DNA of 64,000 nucleotides from Acidimicrobiales bacterium (lineage in GTDB: Bacteria > Actinomycetota > Acidimicrobiia > Acidimicrobiales > MedAcidi-G1), in contig JASLKK010000002.1 in NCBI GenBank assembly GCA_030747595.1, positions 1-64,000 on the forward strand. The letters run 5' to 3'. The position numbers and the translations under genes were made by a program. Numbering within the stretch: the stretch's first letter is position 1; each line of letters opens with the position of its first letter. Shown here in pieces: positions 48,259-57,813 of the stretch. The notes under the pieces were generated by a model, which made no database searches, was not told where the DNA came from, and saw nothing but the letters and a program-made list of their open reading frames with translations.

Positions 48259-50039
48259 GCGACGCTGATCCCCGTCGCATCGAGGGGGTGAGTGCCCTAT
48301 CGGTGCTGCGCCGCGGCATGGCGGCCTCGCCCGAACTGCGGGTGGGCCTTCCCCAGACGGTGGCCATGGCGATGTCAGTGGCCGGAGGAAAACTTCTGGT
48401 ACCGCTGCTCATTCAGGCCGTGATGGACCTGTCGATCACCAACGACGGCATACACATGGGTCGAGCGGTGGCGCTCTGTGTTGGGGCCACGGTGCTGGTG
48501 GTGGCCAGCATTCAGTTGGGGAAGGTGACCTACTTTCGTCTCGTCCGCACCGCCGAGAACGTCCTGCTGGGCCTCCGGGTCCGCACGTTTGAACACCTCC
48601 ACCGGTTGAGCCTGGCCGAGCACACGACATCACGGAAGGGTGTGCTCACCGCCCGGGTGACCAGCGACGTGGAGACGCTCACCCAGTTCGCCCAGTGGGG
48701 GGCCATTGCCTGGATTATCGACTCGGTCCAGATAGTCACCGTGCTGATCATCATGGCGGTCTACTCGTGGCAGCTGACTGTGGTGGTCCTGGTGCTGCAC
48801 CTTCCGCTGCTGCCCATCCTGCGGTGGATGCAGTCCCGTCAACTGGTGGCGTACGAGGATCTTCGGACCCGGGTATCAGACACCCTTGGGATCGTTTCTG
48901 AGTCGGTCCACGGGGTCGAGGTGGTTCGGGCCTACGGCCATCGCGAGTCCATGCGGGGTCGGGTTCGAGCGGCCATTGACTCCCAGTTCGACCAGCAGAT
49001 GAAGGCCGCCCGGTACTTCTCGCTGATCCTGCCGTTGAGCGACGTATTCGGGGTGACGGCTATTGCCGCGGTTATCGGCGCCGGCGTGTGGTGGGGCGAT
49101 GCGTGGGGTGTGAGCTCAGGCCAGTTGGTGGCTTTCATCTTCCTGTGCAACCTGCTGGTGGCGCCAATCAGCGAGCTTGGAGAAGTGCTCGACCAGACCC
49201 AGACGGCGTTGGCCGGCTGGTGGAAGATCCTCGATGTGCTTGACACCGAGGTGGACCTGATCGATCCGTCCACACCACTGCCGCTGCCCGTTGGGGCACT
49301 GGCCGTGCGGGCCGAGGCAGTCGAGTTCCGCTACCGGACCGGTGGTCCGGTGCTCCACGGGATCGACGTCGATCTGGCCGCCGGCGCGTCGGTGGCCGTG
49401 GTGGGCGAGACCGGATCAGGAAAGACCACCTTCGCCCGCCTGCTGACCCGTCTGGCCGACCCCACCGGAGGCCGGATGCGCGTCGGTGGGGTGGACCTCC
49501 GGGACGCTTCGCCGGAGGATCGCCGTCGCTCTATTCGGATGGTTCCTCAGGACGGCTTCTTGTTCGACACGTCGGTCGCCCAGAACATCCGGTACGGACG
49601 GGTGGGCGCCACCGATGCCGACGTGATCGACGCGGTCGAGGCCCTCGGACTGACCGCTTGGGTGTCCGGTCTGGTGGACGGGATCGACACCCGGGTGGGT
49701 GAACGGGGCGAGGGGTTGTCGGTCGGTGAGCGCCAGTTGGTGGCCCTGGCGAGGGCGCAGCTAGCCGACCCCGGCCTGCTGGTGCTCGACGAGGCGACCT
49801 CGGCGGTGGATCCGGAGACCGAGACGACGTTGGAGCGGGCCATGGAGCGGCTGGCCGCCGGGCGAACCACGGTCAGTGTGGCCCACCGGTTGTCGACCGC
49901 CGAGCGTTCTGATTTGGTACTGGTGTTCGATGATGGTCGGATCGTCGAGTCCGGACCCCACACCGAACTGGTGGAGCGGGGTGGGGTCTACGCCGGCCTG
50001 TACGCCTCATGGCTGGGCGGCACCCGGCAACTGTCCTGA
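48255..50039 (+). CDS. ABC exporter subunit B
   Basis: This 594-residue protein has six membrane helices and an ATPase domain with GETGSGKTT, Walker B LLVLDEATSAVD (catalytic Glu kept) and signature LSVGERQLVALARAQL (Gly-Gly-Gln replaced). The degenerate signature pairs with the degenerate Walker B of the upstream subunit, as in heterodimeric multidrug or peptide exporters. It begins at a GTG overlapping the partner's stop and overlaps the PIG-L gene. Confidence 0.92.
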   Translation: MSDADPRRIEGVSALSVLRRGMAASPELRVGLPQTVAMAMSVAGGKLLVPLLIQAVMDLSITNDGIHMGRAVALCVGATVLVVASIQLGKVTYFRLVRTAENVLLGLRVRTFEHLHRLSLAEHTTSRKGVLTARVTSDVETLTQFAQWGAIAWIIDSVQIVTVLIIMAVYSWQLTVVVLVLHLPLLPILRWMQSRQLVAYEDLRTRVSDTLGIVSESVHGVEVVRAYGHRESMRGRVRAAIDSQFDQQMKAARYFSLILPLSDVFGVTAIAAVIGAGVWWGDAWGVSSGQLVAFIFLCNLLVAPISELGEVLDQTQTALAGWWKILDVLDTEVDLIDPSTPLPLPVGALAVRAEAVEFRYRTGGPVLHGIDVDLAAGASVAVVGETGSGKTTFARLLTRLADPTGGRMRVGGVDLRDASPEDRRRSIRMVPQDGFLFDTSVAQNIRYGRVGATDADVIDAVEALGLTAWVSGLVDGIDTRVGERGEGLSVGERQLVALARAQLADPGLLVLDEATSAVDPETETTLERAMERLAAGRTTVSVAHRLSTAERSDLVLVFDDGRIVESGPHTELVERGGVYAGLYASWLGGTRQLS

Positions 50040-50821
50040 TGGTGGCACCGCTCGATCCGGTGGCCGGTCGCAGGGCCACCGACTGGGACGACGTGGTGGC
50101 TCGCCTGCCGGAAATTGACCCCTGGCCACCGGACGGTCCGATCGTGCTGGTGGCCCCCCATCCCGACGACGAGTTGCTGGCCGCTGGCGCCACGCTGGCT
50201 GCGGCGTCCGACGCCGGTACAGAGATCCGGGTGCTGGCCGCTACCGACGGCGAGCTGTCCCATCCGCATCTGTCCGATGCCGGTCGGCGCGACCTAGTGG
50301 AGCGACGTCTAGCCGAAACTGCAGCGGCCTACGTGGCCGCGGGGATCGAGCCCACCCGAACGAGGCTGTCGCTACCCGACTTCGGTGCCCACGGGGATGC
50401 TGACGCCTGGGGCATCGCGCTCGCTGCAGGTCTAGTACCGCTGCTGGATGGAGCCTCCGTCTGTCTGGCGCCGTGGCCTAGCGACGGCCATCCGGATCAC
50501 GACGTGTGCGGGCGGGTGGCTGCCATCGTGGCCGCCGACGCCGGCGTAAAATTGATTTCGTTTCCGGTCTGGTCATGGAACTGGGACGATCCCAGTGGCC
50601 CGCAGATTCCGTTCCCGCAGGCTGCCCGGTTCGACCTCGACAGTGACCTGCTGGACAGGAAGCGGGCCGGCATCGACGCCTACGCCAGCCAGATCCGATC
50701 GGAGGACGGACGCCGACCGGTGCTGCCGGCGGAGTTTCTGGCCCACTTCACCCGCCCCGCCGAGGTCTTCCTTCTCCCGCCCGATTGGCTGCCTGACGGC
50801 TGCTCCGGCCCTGGAACCTGA
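50039..50821 (+). CDS. PIG-L family deacetylase
   Basis: This 260-residue zinc enzyme has the family signature VLVAPHPDDELLAAGATL and a later GHPDHDVCGRVA. PIG-L enzymes deacetylate N-acetylglucosamine derivatives, for example in mycothiol synthesis (MshB) or glycolipids. Its ATG shares one base with the stop of the ABC subunit, so it may modify the exported compound; that link is an inference. Confidence 0.88.
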   Translation: MVAPLDPVAGRRATDWDDVVARLPEIDPWPPDGPIVLVAPHPDDELLAAGATLAAASDAGTEIRVLAATDGELSHPHLSDAGRRDLVERRLAETAAAYVAAGIEPTRTRLSLPDFGAHGDADAWGIALAAGLVPLLDGASVCLAPWPSDGHPDHDVCGRVAAIVAADAGVKLISFPVWSWNWDDPSGPQIPFPQAARFDLDSDLLDRKRAGIDAYASQIRSEDGRRPVLPAEFLAHFTRPAEVFLLPPDWLPDGCSGPGT

Positions 50822-50961
50822 GCCCTCTGTCACCCGGGCGCGGTGGGGACCGCTCGGGAACCGATCGGTAGCCTCGGGTGTGACCTCCTGCGAGCAGGCC
50901 CCGCTTGCATTCCAGTAACCAGTAGTCCCAGAAACCCGTCTCCCCGAAATAGGAGCCCACC

Positions 50962-51951
50962 ATGAGTGCCACACCCATTCGCGTCGCCGTCACCGGTGCC
51001 GCCGGTCAGATTGGCTACAGCCTCGTCTTCCGCATCGCCAGTGGTGCGCTCCTAGGTTCAGACCAGCCGGTCATCCTCCAGATGCTGGAGATCCCACCGG
51101 CCATGGGTGCGCTCGACGGCGTAGCCATGGAACTCGACGACTGCGCCTTCCCGTTGCTGGCCGGCATGGTCCTGAGCGATGACCCGGGTACCGCCTTCGA
51201 GGGTGCCGACGTGGCACTGCTGGTCGGCTCCCGCCCCCGGAGTGCGGGCATGGAACGCCAGGATCTACTCGAGGCCAATGGGGCCATCTTCACCGTGCAA
51301 GGTCGGGCACTGAACGATCACGCATCCGACGACCTGAAGGTTCTGGTGGTCGGTAACCCGGCCAACACCAACTGCCTCATCGCCATGAATAGCGCGCCGG
51401 ACGTTCCCGATGAACGCTTCACCGCCATGATGCGTCTGGACCACAATCGGGCCATGACCCAGGTAGCTCAGAGGGCGAGCGTTCCAGTGGCCGACGTGTC
51501 CCGAATGACGATCTGGGGTAATCACTCGGCCACCCAGTATCCGGACCTGTTCCACTGCGAAGTGGGCGGCCGGTCGGCGGCGACCGTCATCGACGACCAG
51601 GCTTGGCTAGAGGGCGAGTTCATTCCCACTGTGCAGCAACGCGGGGCAGCCATCATCGCTGCCCGGGGCGCATCGAGCGCAGCGTCGGCGGCCAACGCGG
51701 CCATCAACCACGTACACGATTGGGTGTTGGGCACCGGTGAAGGTGACTGGGTGAGTATGGGTGTGCCATCCGACGGCAGCTACGGCGTGCCCGAGGGGCT
51801 GCTATGTGGCCTGCCCGTCACGTGCATAGATGGCCGCTGGTCGGTGGTGCAGGGTCTAGAACTTAACGAGTTCTCCCGTGCCCGGATCGACGCTTCGGTG
51901 GCTGAGCTGGAGTCCGAGCGCGAGATGGTCCGGGGCCTCGGCTTGGTCTAG
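50962..51951 (+). CDS. mdh: malate dehydrogenase
   Basis: This 329-residue enzyme oxidises malate to oxaloacetate with [88 protein letters not shown] (catalytic His) and [20 protein letters not shown] fit the cytosolic-type MDH of actinobacteria. AGGAG lies nine bases before the ATG. The 140-bp gap upstream probably holds its promoter. Confidence 0.97.
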   Translation: MSATPIRVAVTGAAGQIGYSLVFRIASGALLGSDQPVILQMLEIPPAMGALDGVAMELDDCAFPLLAGMVLSDDPGTAFEGADVALLVGSRPRSAGMERQDLLEANGAIFTVQGRALNDHASDDLKVLVVGNPANTNCLIAMNSAPDVPDERFTAMMRLDHNRAMTQVAQRASVPVADVSRMTIWGNHSATQYPDLFHCEVGGRSAATVIDDQAWLEGEFIPTVQQRGAAIIAARGASSAASAANAAINHVHDWVLGTGEGDWVSMGVPSDGSYGVPEGLLCGLPVTCIDGRWSVVQGLELNEFSRARIDASVAELESEREMVRGLGLV

Positions 51952-51967
51952 GTCGAAGACTGCCGTT

Positions 51968-52315
51968 TCAACAGCTGGCGAACAGGTCGCCGAGGTCGTC
52001 GAGCACATCGCGGTTGGCGACCAGTGTGCGTGGATCACCGTGCAGGAGCAGATCGCCGTCGATTACCGCACGGAGCGGGTCCAGAGATCCGTCGGCCATG
52101 GCCAGGGCAGTGGCCCGTTCGGCCTGAAACGACACATCGGGTGCTTCGGCCGGGCCGGCATCCACCCGGATCTCGCCGTGGGCCACCGTCAGGTGCCACG
52201 CGGGGCCGTCAACCACCCGGTACTCCAAGACCAGGGTGATACCGGTGGACACCGTCCGTCCGCGGGCCGCGTCGGCCAGTGCCTCAATCCATGCATCGGT
52301 GAGCGGTTCGGCCAT
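51968..52315 (-). CDS. SCP2-like sterol-carrier domain protein
   Basis: This 115-residue protein has an SCP2-type lipid-binding fold: VLEYRVVDGPAWHLTVAHGEIRVDAGPAEAPDVSFQ, then the helix RATALAMADGSLDPLRAVIDGDLLLHGD. Such proteins hold a hydrophobic ligand; in actinobacteria they often accompany lipid or degradation genes, but no such gene is adjacent here. It is convergent with mdh. Confidence 0.78.
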   Translation of the reverse strand: MAEPLTDAWIEALADAARGRTVSTGITLVLEYRVVDGPAWHLTVAHGEIRVDAGPAEAPDVSFQAERATALAMADGSLDPLRAVIDGDLLLHGDPRTLVANRDVLDDLGDLFASC

Positions 52316-52409
52316 CTGTCAGAGCCTAGGAGCGGGCCACAGCCTGATGGGAGGGTAAGGGTCGGCCTGGTGTCGGTGGTCGGGTCGTCACGGCTACGGT
52401 CCCGTCCCA

Positions 52410-52811
52410 ATGACGGAGCAGCGGGAAGTCGGCCGGGGACAGAAGACCTACGACTTCGGAACCGTGCGCGGTCGGTGGCTTCGCCTCGAGAACGCCGAGG
52501 ACGTTCTGGACCTTATGGACCGTGAGACGGGGGCGGAGGGCGTGGTGGCCGTGATCCGCGATGCTGGGGCCACCTTCCTGGGCCCCATCTTCGACGAGTT
52601 GACCGGCGTGGTGTGCACGGGCGGGACCATCCGGAGCCATATCGGGATCATCAGTCGGGAATACCGGATCCCCGGGGTCATCGCCTTCGAGTTCGACACC
52701 GTGGGTGTCTCCGAGGGAGAACCCGAGGGCGCGGCTGAGCTGGCGAACGACACCGTGGTGGAGTTGGACGGGGCGGGCGTCGACGGTGTGGTCCGGACTG
52801 CGACCCCGTGA
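52410..52811 (+). CDS. free-standing PEP-utiliser phosphohistidine swivel domain
   Basis: This 133-residue protein consists of the mobile (swivelling) domain of PEP synthase/pyruvate phosphate dikinase enzymes: VVCTGGTIRSHIGIISREYRIPGVIAF, with the His that would be phosphorylated. It lacks the ATP-grasp and PEP-binding domains. An N-terminal part (FGTVRGRWLRLENAEDVLDLMDRETGAEGVVAVIRDAG) resembles the lead-in strand of the same domain. It overlaps the next gene by four bases (GTGA), implying joint function. Confidence 0.82.
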   Translation: MTEQREVGRGQKTYDFGTVRGRWLRLENAEDVLDLMDRETGAEGVVAVIRDAGATFLGPIFDELTGVVCTGGTIRSHIGIISREYRIPGVIAFEFDTVGVSEGEPEGAAELANDTVVELDGAGVDGVVRTATP

Positions 52812-53965
52812 GCGAACCCGAGATCGACACGTCTGTGCGTGACCGGGTCAACGGTCGGATCCGGGCCATCAATCCGGTCACCCAGCGCCTGGTGGCCGAG
52901 CGCACGGCGTATTCATCCCAGCTCATTCCGGTCACCCAGTATGTAACGGTCTCGTGTATCGAGGCCTTCCTGCGGTATCCGTCGGCTGTAGAGGTCATCA
53001 CCGCTGCCCGCGCCCCCGAGGAGATTGGGGCTATGGCACGCCGGCCCGGCTGCCAGGCCGACTCGGTGTTCCTGTGGGGAGTTGCCAACTTCTTCCTCAT
53101 CGGCCGCAACGTCATGAACATGGTCGAGCCGACGATCGACGCCGGCTCGGCCGGTCTGGCCCGAGCCGACATGGTGCTGGATTTTTGGGCCCGGACCTCG
53201 CAGGCTTACCGCGGTGGCGCCCACCTCCACGCGGCGGAGGTGGGCGACCGTCTGGACGTGATGGACGTCGGGACGGTCAAGGCCCTGACCGCCGGGACGA
53301 CGCCGGTCGATCACGAGCGTCGGGACCGGATCCGCCGGGCCAACGCCACCATTATCAACCACCTGTTCCTCCTCTACTTCGACACCCGGGTGGGGCACGG
53401 CGACACCGGGCCGTACCCCCTGGGTGACGGACGAACGCTGGTAGTACGCGACTACTTCCGACTGGGACGCAGCGACTTCGCGTGGTCCGGCGTGGCCGAC
53501 GCCGTTCCGTTCTCCAACCTGACGGCTGCCCTCGTGCTGGACGAAGACGTTGACGTGTCGATTACCGACTATGGCACCACGGTGTCGTCGCCGGAGGACT
53601 ATCTGGACCATCTGGTGGGCTTCGGCCTGTGGACTACTGACGGGGTGGGGCCTGATGGGGGATCGGATGGATCCCTCCGACCGCTGACCGATGACGATCT
53701 CGACCGGGTGGCAGCGGCTTGCCGGGCGGCTCAGAAGCAGCACTACCGCGACATCGTGGCCATGGAGCGGGACCAGCGGATCGCCTGTGGGGCCTACGTC
53801 TACTTCACCTTTCTACGACCCTTCGCCGAGTTGGCCGGGGTGGCCGACGAGATCGACTGGACGTGTCCGCGCGACACGCCCGACGATCTCTACCCGTTGG
53901 TAACCGCCGACGGTGATCCGCCGGACAGTGATCCCGACACCGATCCCTTCCCCCCCTACGAGTGA
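52808..53965 (+). CDS. unknown partner of the swivel-domain protein
   Basis: No known family is recognised in this 385-residue protein. Visible features are helical segments (INPVTQRLVAERTAYSSQLIP; ADSVFLWGVANFFLIGRNVMNM), a stretch rich in aspartate and aromatic residues (RDYFRLGRSDFAWSGVADAVPFSNL), and an acidic, proline-rich tail (DPDTDPFPPYE). There is no signal peptide. It is translationally coupled to the swivel protein through a GTG start, so it could be a kinase, transferase or substrate for phosphohistidine transfer; that is inference only. Confidence 0.75.
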   Translation: MSEPEIDTSVRDRVNGRIRAINPVTQRLVAERTAYSSQLIPVTQYVTVSCIEAFLRYPSAVEVITAARAPEEIGAMARRPGCQADSVFLWGVANFFLIGRNVMNMVEPTIDAGSAGLARADMVLDFWARTSQAYRGGAHLHAAEVGDRLDVMDVGTVKALTAGTTPVDHERRDRIRRANATIINHLFLLYFDTRVGHGDTGPYPLGDGRTLVVRDYFRLGRSDFAWSGVADAVPFSNLTAALVLDEDVDVSITDYGTTVSSPEDYLDHLVGFGLWTTDGVGPDGGSDGSLRPLTDDDLDRVAAACRAAQKQHYRDIVAMERDQRIACGAYVYFTFLRPFAELAGVADEIDWTCPRDTPDDLYPLVTADGDPPDSDPDTDPFPPYE

Positions 53966-53990
53966 ACCCGGTGTCCGGCCAGGGGTTACT

Positions 53991-54950
53991 TCACCGACGA
54001 GCCAGACGTTCCACGCCCAGCACCACGACCACGGCCAGACCGGCCAGCAGGACTGGTACCGCCAGTCCACCAGCCGTATCGGGCCAACCCAGCCCGGCAC
54101 CTCCGACAGCGTCATCGGCGTGGCGACTCACGACCCCCACACCGTGGGGCCATGGCCATAACACCCGGCCAGAGCCGATGAGCAGGCCCACCATGACGGC
54201 CAGCACGTCGTCTGCCCGCTCGTCGAGCAGACGCGACAGCACCGTGGAGAAGCAGGAGAGGCCAACCACTGCTCCGGCTCCGAAGATCGCCGCGTCGGCC
54301 AGCATCCGCTCGTCGACGATGTCAATCACAGTGGCGTACATGCCCAGCATGAGCAGGAGGAACGATCCGGATATTCCGGGCAAGACCATGGCGCAGATGG
54401 CCACAGCGCCCGAAGCAAACAGGGCGAGCGCCGATGGATCGGTCACCGGGGGGCCCTGCCATCCGAGGGCCACGAACAGGGTGAGGCCGACGATCCCCGT
54501 GACGACTAGGCGCCAGACGGTCCATGCCACCTCTCGCTGGGCGACCATCACCGAGGCGGTCACCAGCCCGAGGAACAGGCCGGCCATGGGCTCCGGGTGA
54601 TCGATGAGGGCACCCTCGACCACTCCGGCGAGCAGCGCCACGGCACCCAGCAGGCCGACCAGCAGCGGGATGATGAACGTCCAGTTGAGGCGGCGCAGTT
54701 GGAGGACGGCCCCCCGTAGGTCGCCTCGGACGAGGCGGCCGAGTCCTCGGGCGCCATCTCCGAGGCTGCCGATAAGGCGGTCGTAGATACCTGTGAGCAG
54801 GGCGATGGTGCCGCCCGAGACCCCGGGCACCACGTCAGCTGCTCCCATGGCCGCACCCCTCCCGACCATCCCCATCGCCTCCCGCAACCCGGGAGAGCGT
54901 TGCTGGCCGGTGCTCTCGCGGTGGCCGGCCCCGCTGTCCTGGCCGGTCAT
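53991..54950 (-). CDS. DUF368 membrane protein (polyprenyl-phosphate transporter type)
   Basis: This 319-residue, multi-pass membrane protein has the DUF368 signatures GAADVVPGVSGGTIALLTGIYDRLI and a matching inverted half CAMVLPGISGSFLLLMLGMYATVI. DUF368 (PopT) proteins are reported to recycle undecaprenyl phosphate across the membrane for cell wall synthesis. The ATG overlaps the stop of the upstream thioesterase gene by four bases. Confidence 0.9.
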   Translation of the reverse strand: MTGQDSGAGHRESTGQQRSPGLREAMGMVGRGAAMGAADVVPGVSGGTIALLTGIYDRLIGSLGDGARGLGRLVRGDLRGAVLQLRRLNWTFIIPLLVGLLGAVALLAGVVEGALIDHPEPMAGLFLGLVTASVMVAQREVAWTVWRLVVTGIVGLTLFVALGWQGPPVTDPSALALFASGAVAICAMVLPGISGSFLLLMLGMYATVIDIVDERMLADAAIFGAGAVVGLSCFSTVLSRLLDERADDVLAVMVGLLIGSGRVLWPWPHGVGVVSRHADDAVGGAGLGWPDTAGGLAVPVLLAGLAVVVVLGVERLARR

Positions 54951-55384
54951 GTCGTAGGCGTCGTGTCGGCGACCAGATACGGACTGAGGCGGTCAGCCAT
55001 GGTCGCTGGTAGGCGGGTGGGTCGACCGTTGCTCCCAGTGACCGCGGCGACCACCTCCTGGGTGGCTAGCAGGTGTTCGGTCCCGGTTTCGAGATCAGCC
55101 CGCAGAATCCGCTGCCCCCATCGTGACGAGGCACGTCGGATCTCCAGCACCTCGGTCTCCACGATCAGAGTGTCACCGCCCATCGCAGAGGCCAGGAACC
55201 TCGTGGCGATCTGGGTAACCACAAAGCGGTAGCCCTCGCCTTCTAAGCCTTGGAGGCCCAGACCGGCCTCGTCCAGCAGCTCAACCCGTCCGGTTTCGAA
55301 CAACTGCACGTAGACGCTGTGGTTCAGGTGGCCGTAGGGGTCGAGTTCGTAGAAACGAACCTTCACAGGGTGGCGGTGGGACAC
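54947..55384 (-). CDS. hotdog-fold acyl-CoA thioesterase
   Basis: This 145-residue protein has VRFYELDPYGHLNHSVYVQLFETGRVELLDEAG, in which the Asp and the N-H-S stretch form the 4-hydroxybenzoyl-CoA thioesterase-type active site. It hydrolyses an acyl-CoA of unknown kind. The start is put at GTG 55384 (SHRHPVKVRF); the open frame extends further upstream over the divergent hydrolase gene but lacks family similarity there. It is co-transcribed with the DUF368 gene. Confidence 0.88.
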   Translation of the reverse strand: MSHRHPVKVRFYELDPYGHLNHSVYVQLFETGRVELLDEAGLGLQGLEGEGYRFVVTQIATRFLASAMGGDTLIVETEVLEIRRASSRWGQRILRADLETGTEHLLATQEVVAAVTGSNGRPTRLPATMADRLSPYLVADTTPTT

Positions 55385-55433
55385 GGCGGCGACGCTAGCC
55401 CCGCCCCCGGAGGTCACCGGTACCCTCGACGTC

Positions 55434-56312
55434 GTGACTGAACCGACGTCGTTTGCCGTCGAGATTTTCTCGGAATGCTTCGAGTCGACGGGTCTCGGTG
55501 CTGGTGCCGTCGACCGTGATGGGGAGACGGAAGCCCTACCGATCCTGCTGGTGGCGGGAGCTGATACCCACTGCACCAGTTGGACGCCGGCGCTCATCGA
55601 GCCCCTGACGGCCCTCGGCCACCGGGTGGTCCGCTACGACCATCGTGACAGCGGCCTGTCAACCAAGGTCCCGACGAATGTCGGCTACACCCTGGACGAC
55701 CTGGCCAATGATGCACTGACCGTGATGGATGCCCACGGGATTGACCGGGCCCACGTGATCGGTCGATCCATGGGTGGCATGGTCGGCCAGTTGCTGGCGC
55801 TAGACCATGCCGACCGGGTGGCCACCCTGACCCTGGTCTGTTCGACCCCGGGCCTGGGTGACGATCGGCTTCCGATGGCCGCCGACTGGTTGGTGGATCG
55901 GATGACCGAGAGGTTGTTCGCCGAGCCTCCCGAGACCGGAGCGGCCCGGGCGGCGTGGATTGTGGAGCAGGGCGAGTGGTTCGCCGGGTCTCGTCACCCG
56001 GTGCCAACCACCGATCGGCTCCAGATAGCGGTGGCCGAGGTGGATCGCTGCTGGTACCCGGAGTCCGGCCACGGTGTGGCCGTCAGTGCTTCGCCGTCGC
56101 GTCTGGATCGTCTGGATGGGATCGAGCGACCCACGTTGGTCGTGCACGGCACGGCCGATCCGGTGTTCAGCGTCGAGCATGCTCTGGCGCTCGCCGACGG
56201 GATCCGGGGTGCCGAGCTCTGGCTGGTCGAGGAACTCGGCCACGAGCTACCTGACGGCTTGGTGCCCGAACTGTTGTCGCGTCTCCGGATACATCTGAAC
56301 CGGGCTAGTTGA
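55434..56312 (+). CDS. alpha/beta hydrolase
   Basis: This 292-residue protein has the nucleophile elbow VIGRSMGGMVGQLLAL, an oxyanion strand (LLVAGADTHCTSW), the acid in VHGTADPVFSVEHALAL and the His in LGHELPDGL. YDHRDSGLSTKV is typical of the peroxidase/esterase-like group. Substrate unknown. It starts at a GTG 49 bp from the divergent thioesterase. Confidence 0.88.
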   Translation: MTEPTSFAVEIFSECFESTGLGAGAVDRDGETEALPILLVAGADTHCTSWTPALIEPLTALGHRVVRYDHRDSGLSTKVPTNVGYTLDDLANDALTVMDAHGIDRAHVIGRSMGGMVGQLLALDHADRVATLTLVCSTPGLGDDRLPMAADWLVDRMTERLFAEPPETGAARAAWIVEQGEWFAGSRHPVPTTDRLQIAVAEVDRCWYPESGHGVAVSASPSRLDRLDGIERPTLVVHGTADPVFSVEHALALADGIRGAELWLVEELGHELPDGLVPELLSRLRIHLNRAS

Positions 56313-56759
56313 GCCTGAACGCGAAGGCGACGCCCTTCCGGCGGGTGGAAGGACGCCGCCATCGCCGGGCCCGGTTTCGAGCCGTCGCGCGTCAACGTTC
56401 TCCGTGGCCCAGTAGGGCTCTGGTCGAGAGAGCGTGAGGGGACCAACTCGTTCGGCGGGCCTCGAACTCACCCGTTGGGCGGTGATCGGCAGGGCGGGCC
56501 CGTCGATGCCCCGAACGGGGCGATCGTTGGGGTCGGGATCGACGAGGGGGAGGGTTCAGGTTGCATGTGATCTCCTCCCCTTCACTCGTGGTTGCTGCCG
56601 TGTCCGTCCACCTCCAGATCCGCCGTATGCCCGGTGCCCCGGTCGGTGGAGCGTCGGGATGGTCGCGGAATCGGGTGGCACGTCAACCGTCGCGCCGGAG
56701 CATGCTTCTGTCAACCGGATGCATGATCGATTCTGGAGATGGGTTGTAACCCAGGCCTC
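56313..56759. other. intergenic region, probably decayed
   Basis: About 450 bp between the hydrolase and the multicopper oxidase fragment. On the minus strand a strong GGGGAGGAG precedes an ATG at 56564-56566, but the frame ends after 32 proline/serine-rich codons (MQPEPSPSSIPTPTIAPFG). No family is recognised in any frame. It may be the leftover of genes lost with the oxidase, or a leader. GGTTGAC occurs twice near 56685-56725 on the minus strand. Confidence 0.35.
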
Positions 56760-56960
56760 CTAGAAGATCACCCCGGTGACCATGCCGAACATCCCGTCAT
56801 TCCAATCCACATGGCTGAGGATTTGGCAGTGCCATACCCAGACACCGAGTTCGTCGGAACGGACCAGCACCGGATAGCGCTCGTCGGGCGCCACGTTGAT
56901 GGTGTCGGCCAGGTACGGATGGTCGAGGGGGGGGGAAGCCGACCTTGCAGGGAGGCGGAC
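56760..56960 (-). pseudogene. C-terminal fragment of a multicopper oxidase
   Basis: A minus-strand frame ending at TAG 56760-56762 reads HPYLADTINVAPDERYPVLV, SDELGVWVWHCQILSHV and DGMFGMVTGVIF. This is the last cupredoxin domain of a multicopper oxidase with most of the copper motif (HC-x3-H-x(n)-GM); the usual HCHI is HCQI. Upstream coding is lost: sdhB ends only about 24 bp beyond. Around 65 residues remain of an expected 300-500. No start codon with a ribosome site is seen in the correct frame. Confidence 0.7.
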
Positions 56961-56983
56961 ATGATCCGATCCCCGGTGCCGGG

Positions 56984-57781
56984 TCAGCGTTGGCCGGCCA
57001 GCGCTCGGTTCTTGACCTTGGCCTTCATGTAGTCACGGTTCATGAAGGCAATGAAGTCCAGCGAGATCTCCTTCGGGCACGCCTCGGAGCACTCACCGTG
57101 GTTGGTGCACGAGCCGAAGAACTCCTCCATGGTTTCGACCATGGCCTCGGTCCGACTCCACCGCTCGGCCTGGCCTTGGGGTAGGAGTCCGAGGTGGCCG
57201 ATCTTGGCCGAGGTAAACAACTGGGCGGCCGAGTTCGGGCACGCCGCCACGCAGGCCCCACAACCGATGCATGCCGCGGCGTCGAACGCCATGTCAGCGG
57301 CCACCTTGGGCACGGGGGTGAGGTTGGCGTCAGAAGCCGCCCCCGTGTTGACCGAGATGTAGCCGCCGGCCTCAATGATGCGGTCCAGCGGTGAACGGTC
57401 GACCGCCAGATCGCGCAGCACCGGGAAGCCGGCCGCCCGGAACGGTTCGATGACGATCTCGTCGCCGTCGCGAAACTCCCGCATGTGCAACTGGCAGGTG
57501 GCCGTGGCTTTCTGCGGACCATGCGCCCGCCCGTTGATCATCACGCCACACGTGCCGCAGATGCCTTCACGGCAGTCGCTCTCGAAGGCCACTGGCTCGT
57601 TGCCGGCATCGTTGAGCTGTTCGTTGAGCTGGTCGAGCATCTCGAGGAAGGAGGCATCGGTACTGATGGCCTGTTGGTGCACGTCGAAGCGACCGGCGTC
57701 GTCTGGCCCGTCCTGCCGCCACACCTTGAGGGTGACGTTGATAATGGTGCCGTGCTCTGAAGAAACTGGCCCTGAAGACAT
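56984..57781 (-). CDS. sdhB: succinate dehydrogenase/fumarate reductase iron-sulfur subunit
   Basis: This 265-residue subunit carries electrons from SdhA to the quinone site. It has a [2Fe-2S] motif ([15 protein letters not shown]), then [15 protein letters not shown] and a final CSEACPKE for the [4Fe-4S] and [3Fe-4S] clusters. The start is the ATG before SSGPVSSE. It is last in sdhC-sdhA-sdhB, 32 bp after sdhA. Confidence 0.96.
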   Translation of the reverse strand: MSSGPVSSEHGTIINVTLKVWRQDGPDDAGRFDVHQQAISTDASFLEMLDQLNEQLNDAGNEPVAFESDCREGICGTCGVMINGRAHGPQKATATCQLHMREFRDGDEIVIEPFRAAGFPVLRDLAVDRSPLDRIIEAGGYISVNTGAASDANLTPVPKVAADMAFDAAACIGCGACVAACPNSAAQLFTSAKIGHLGLLPQGQAERWSRTEAMVETMEEFFGSCTNHGECSEACPKEISLDFIAFMNRDYMKAKVKNRALAGQR

Positions 57782-57813
57782 GTTGGTTTCCCCTGTTCCT
57801 CTCTGGCCCGGGC

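Noticed and set aside
56434-56763. 109-codon plus-strand frame in the 56.3-56.8 kb gap
   Set aside because: No ribosome binding site, Arg/Pro/Cys-rich composition and no family resemblance.
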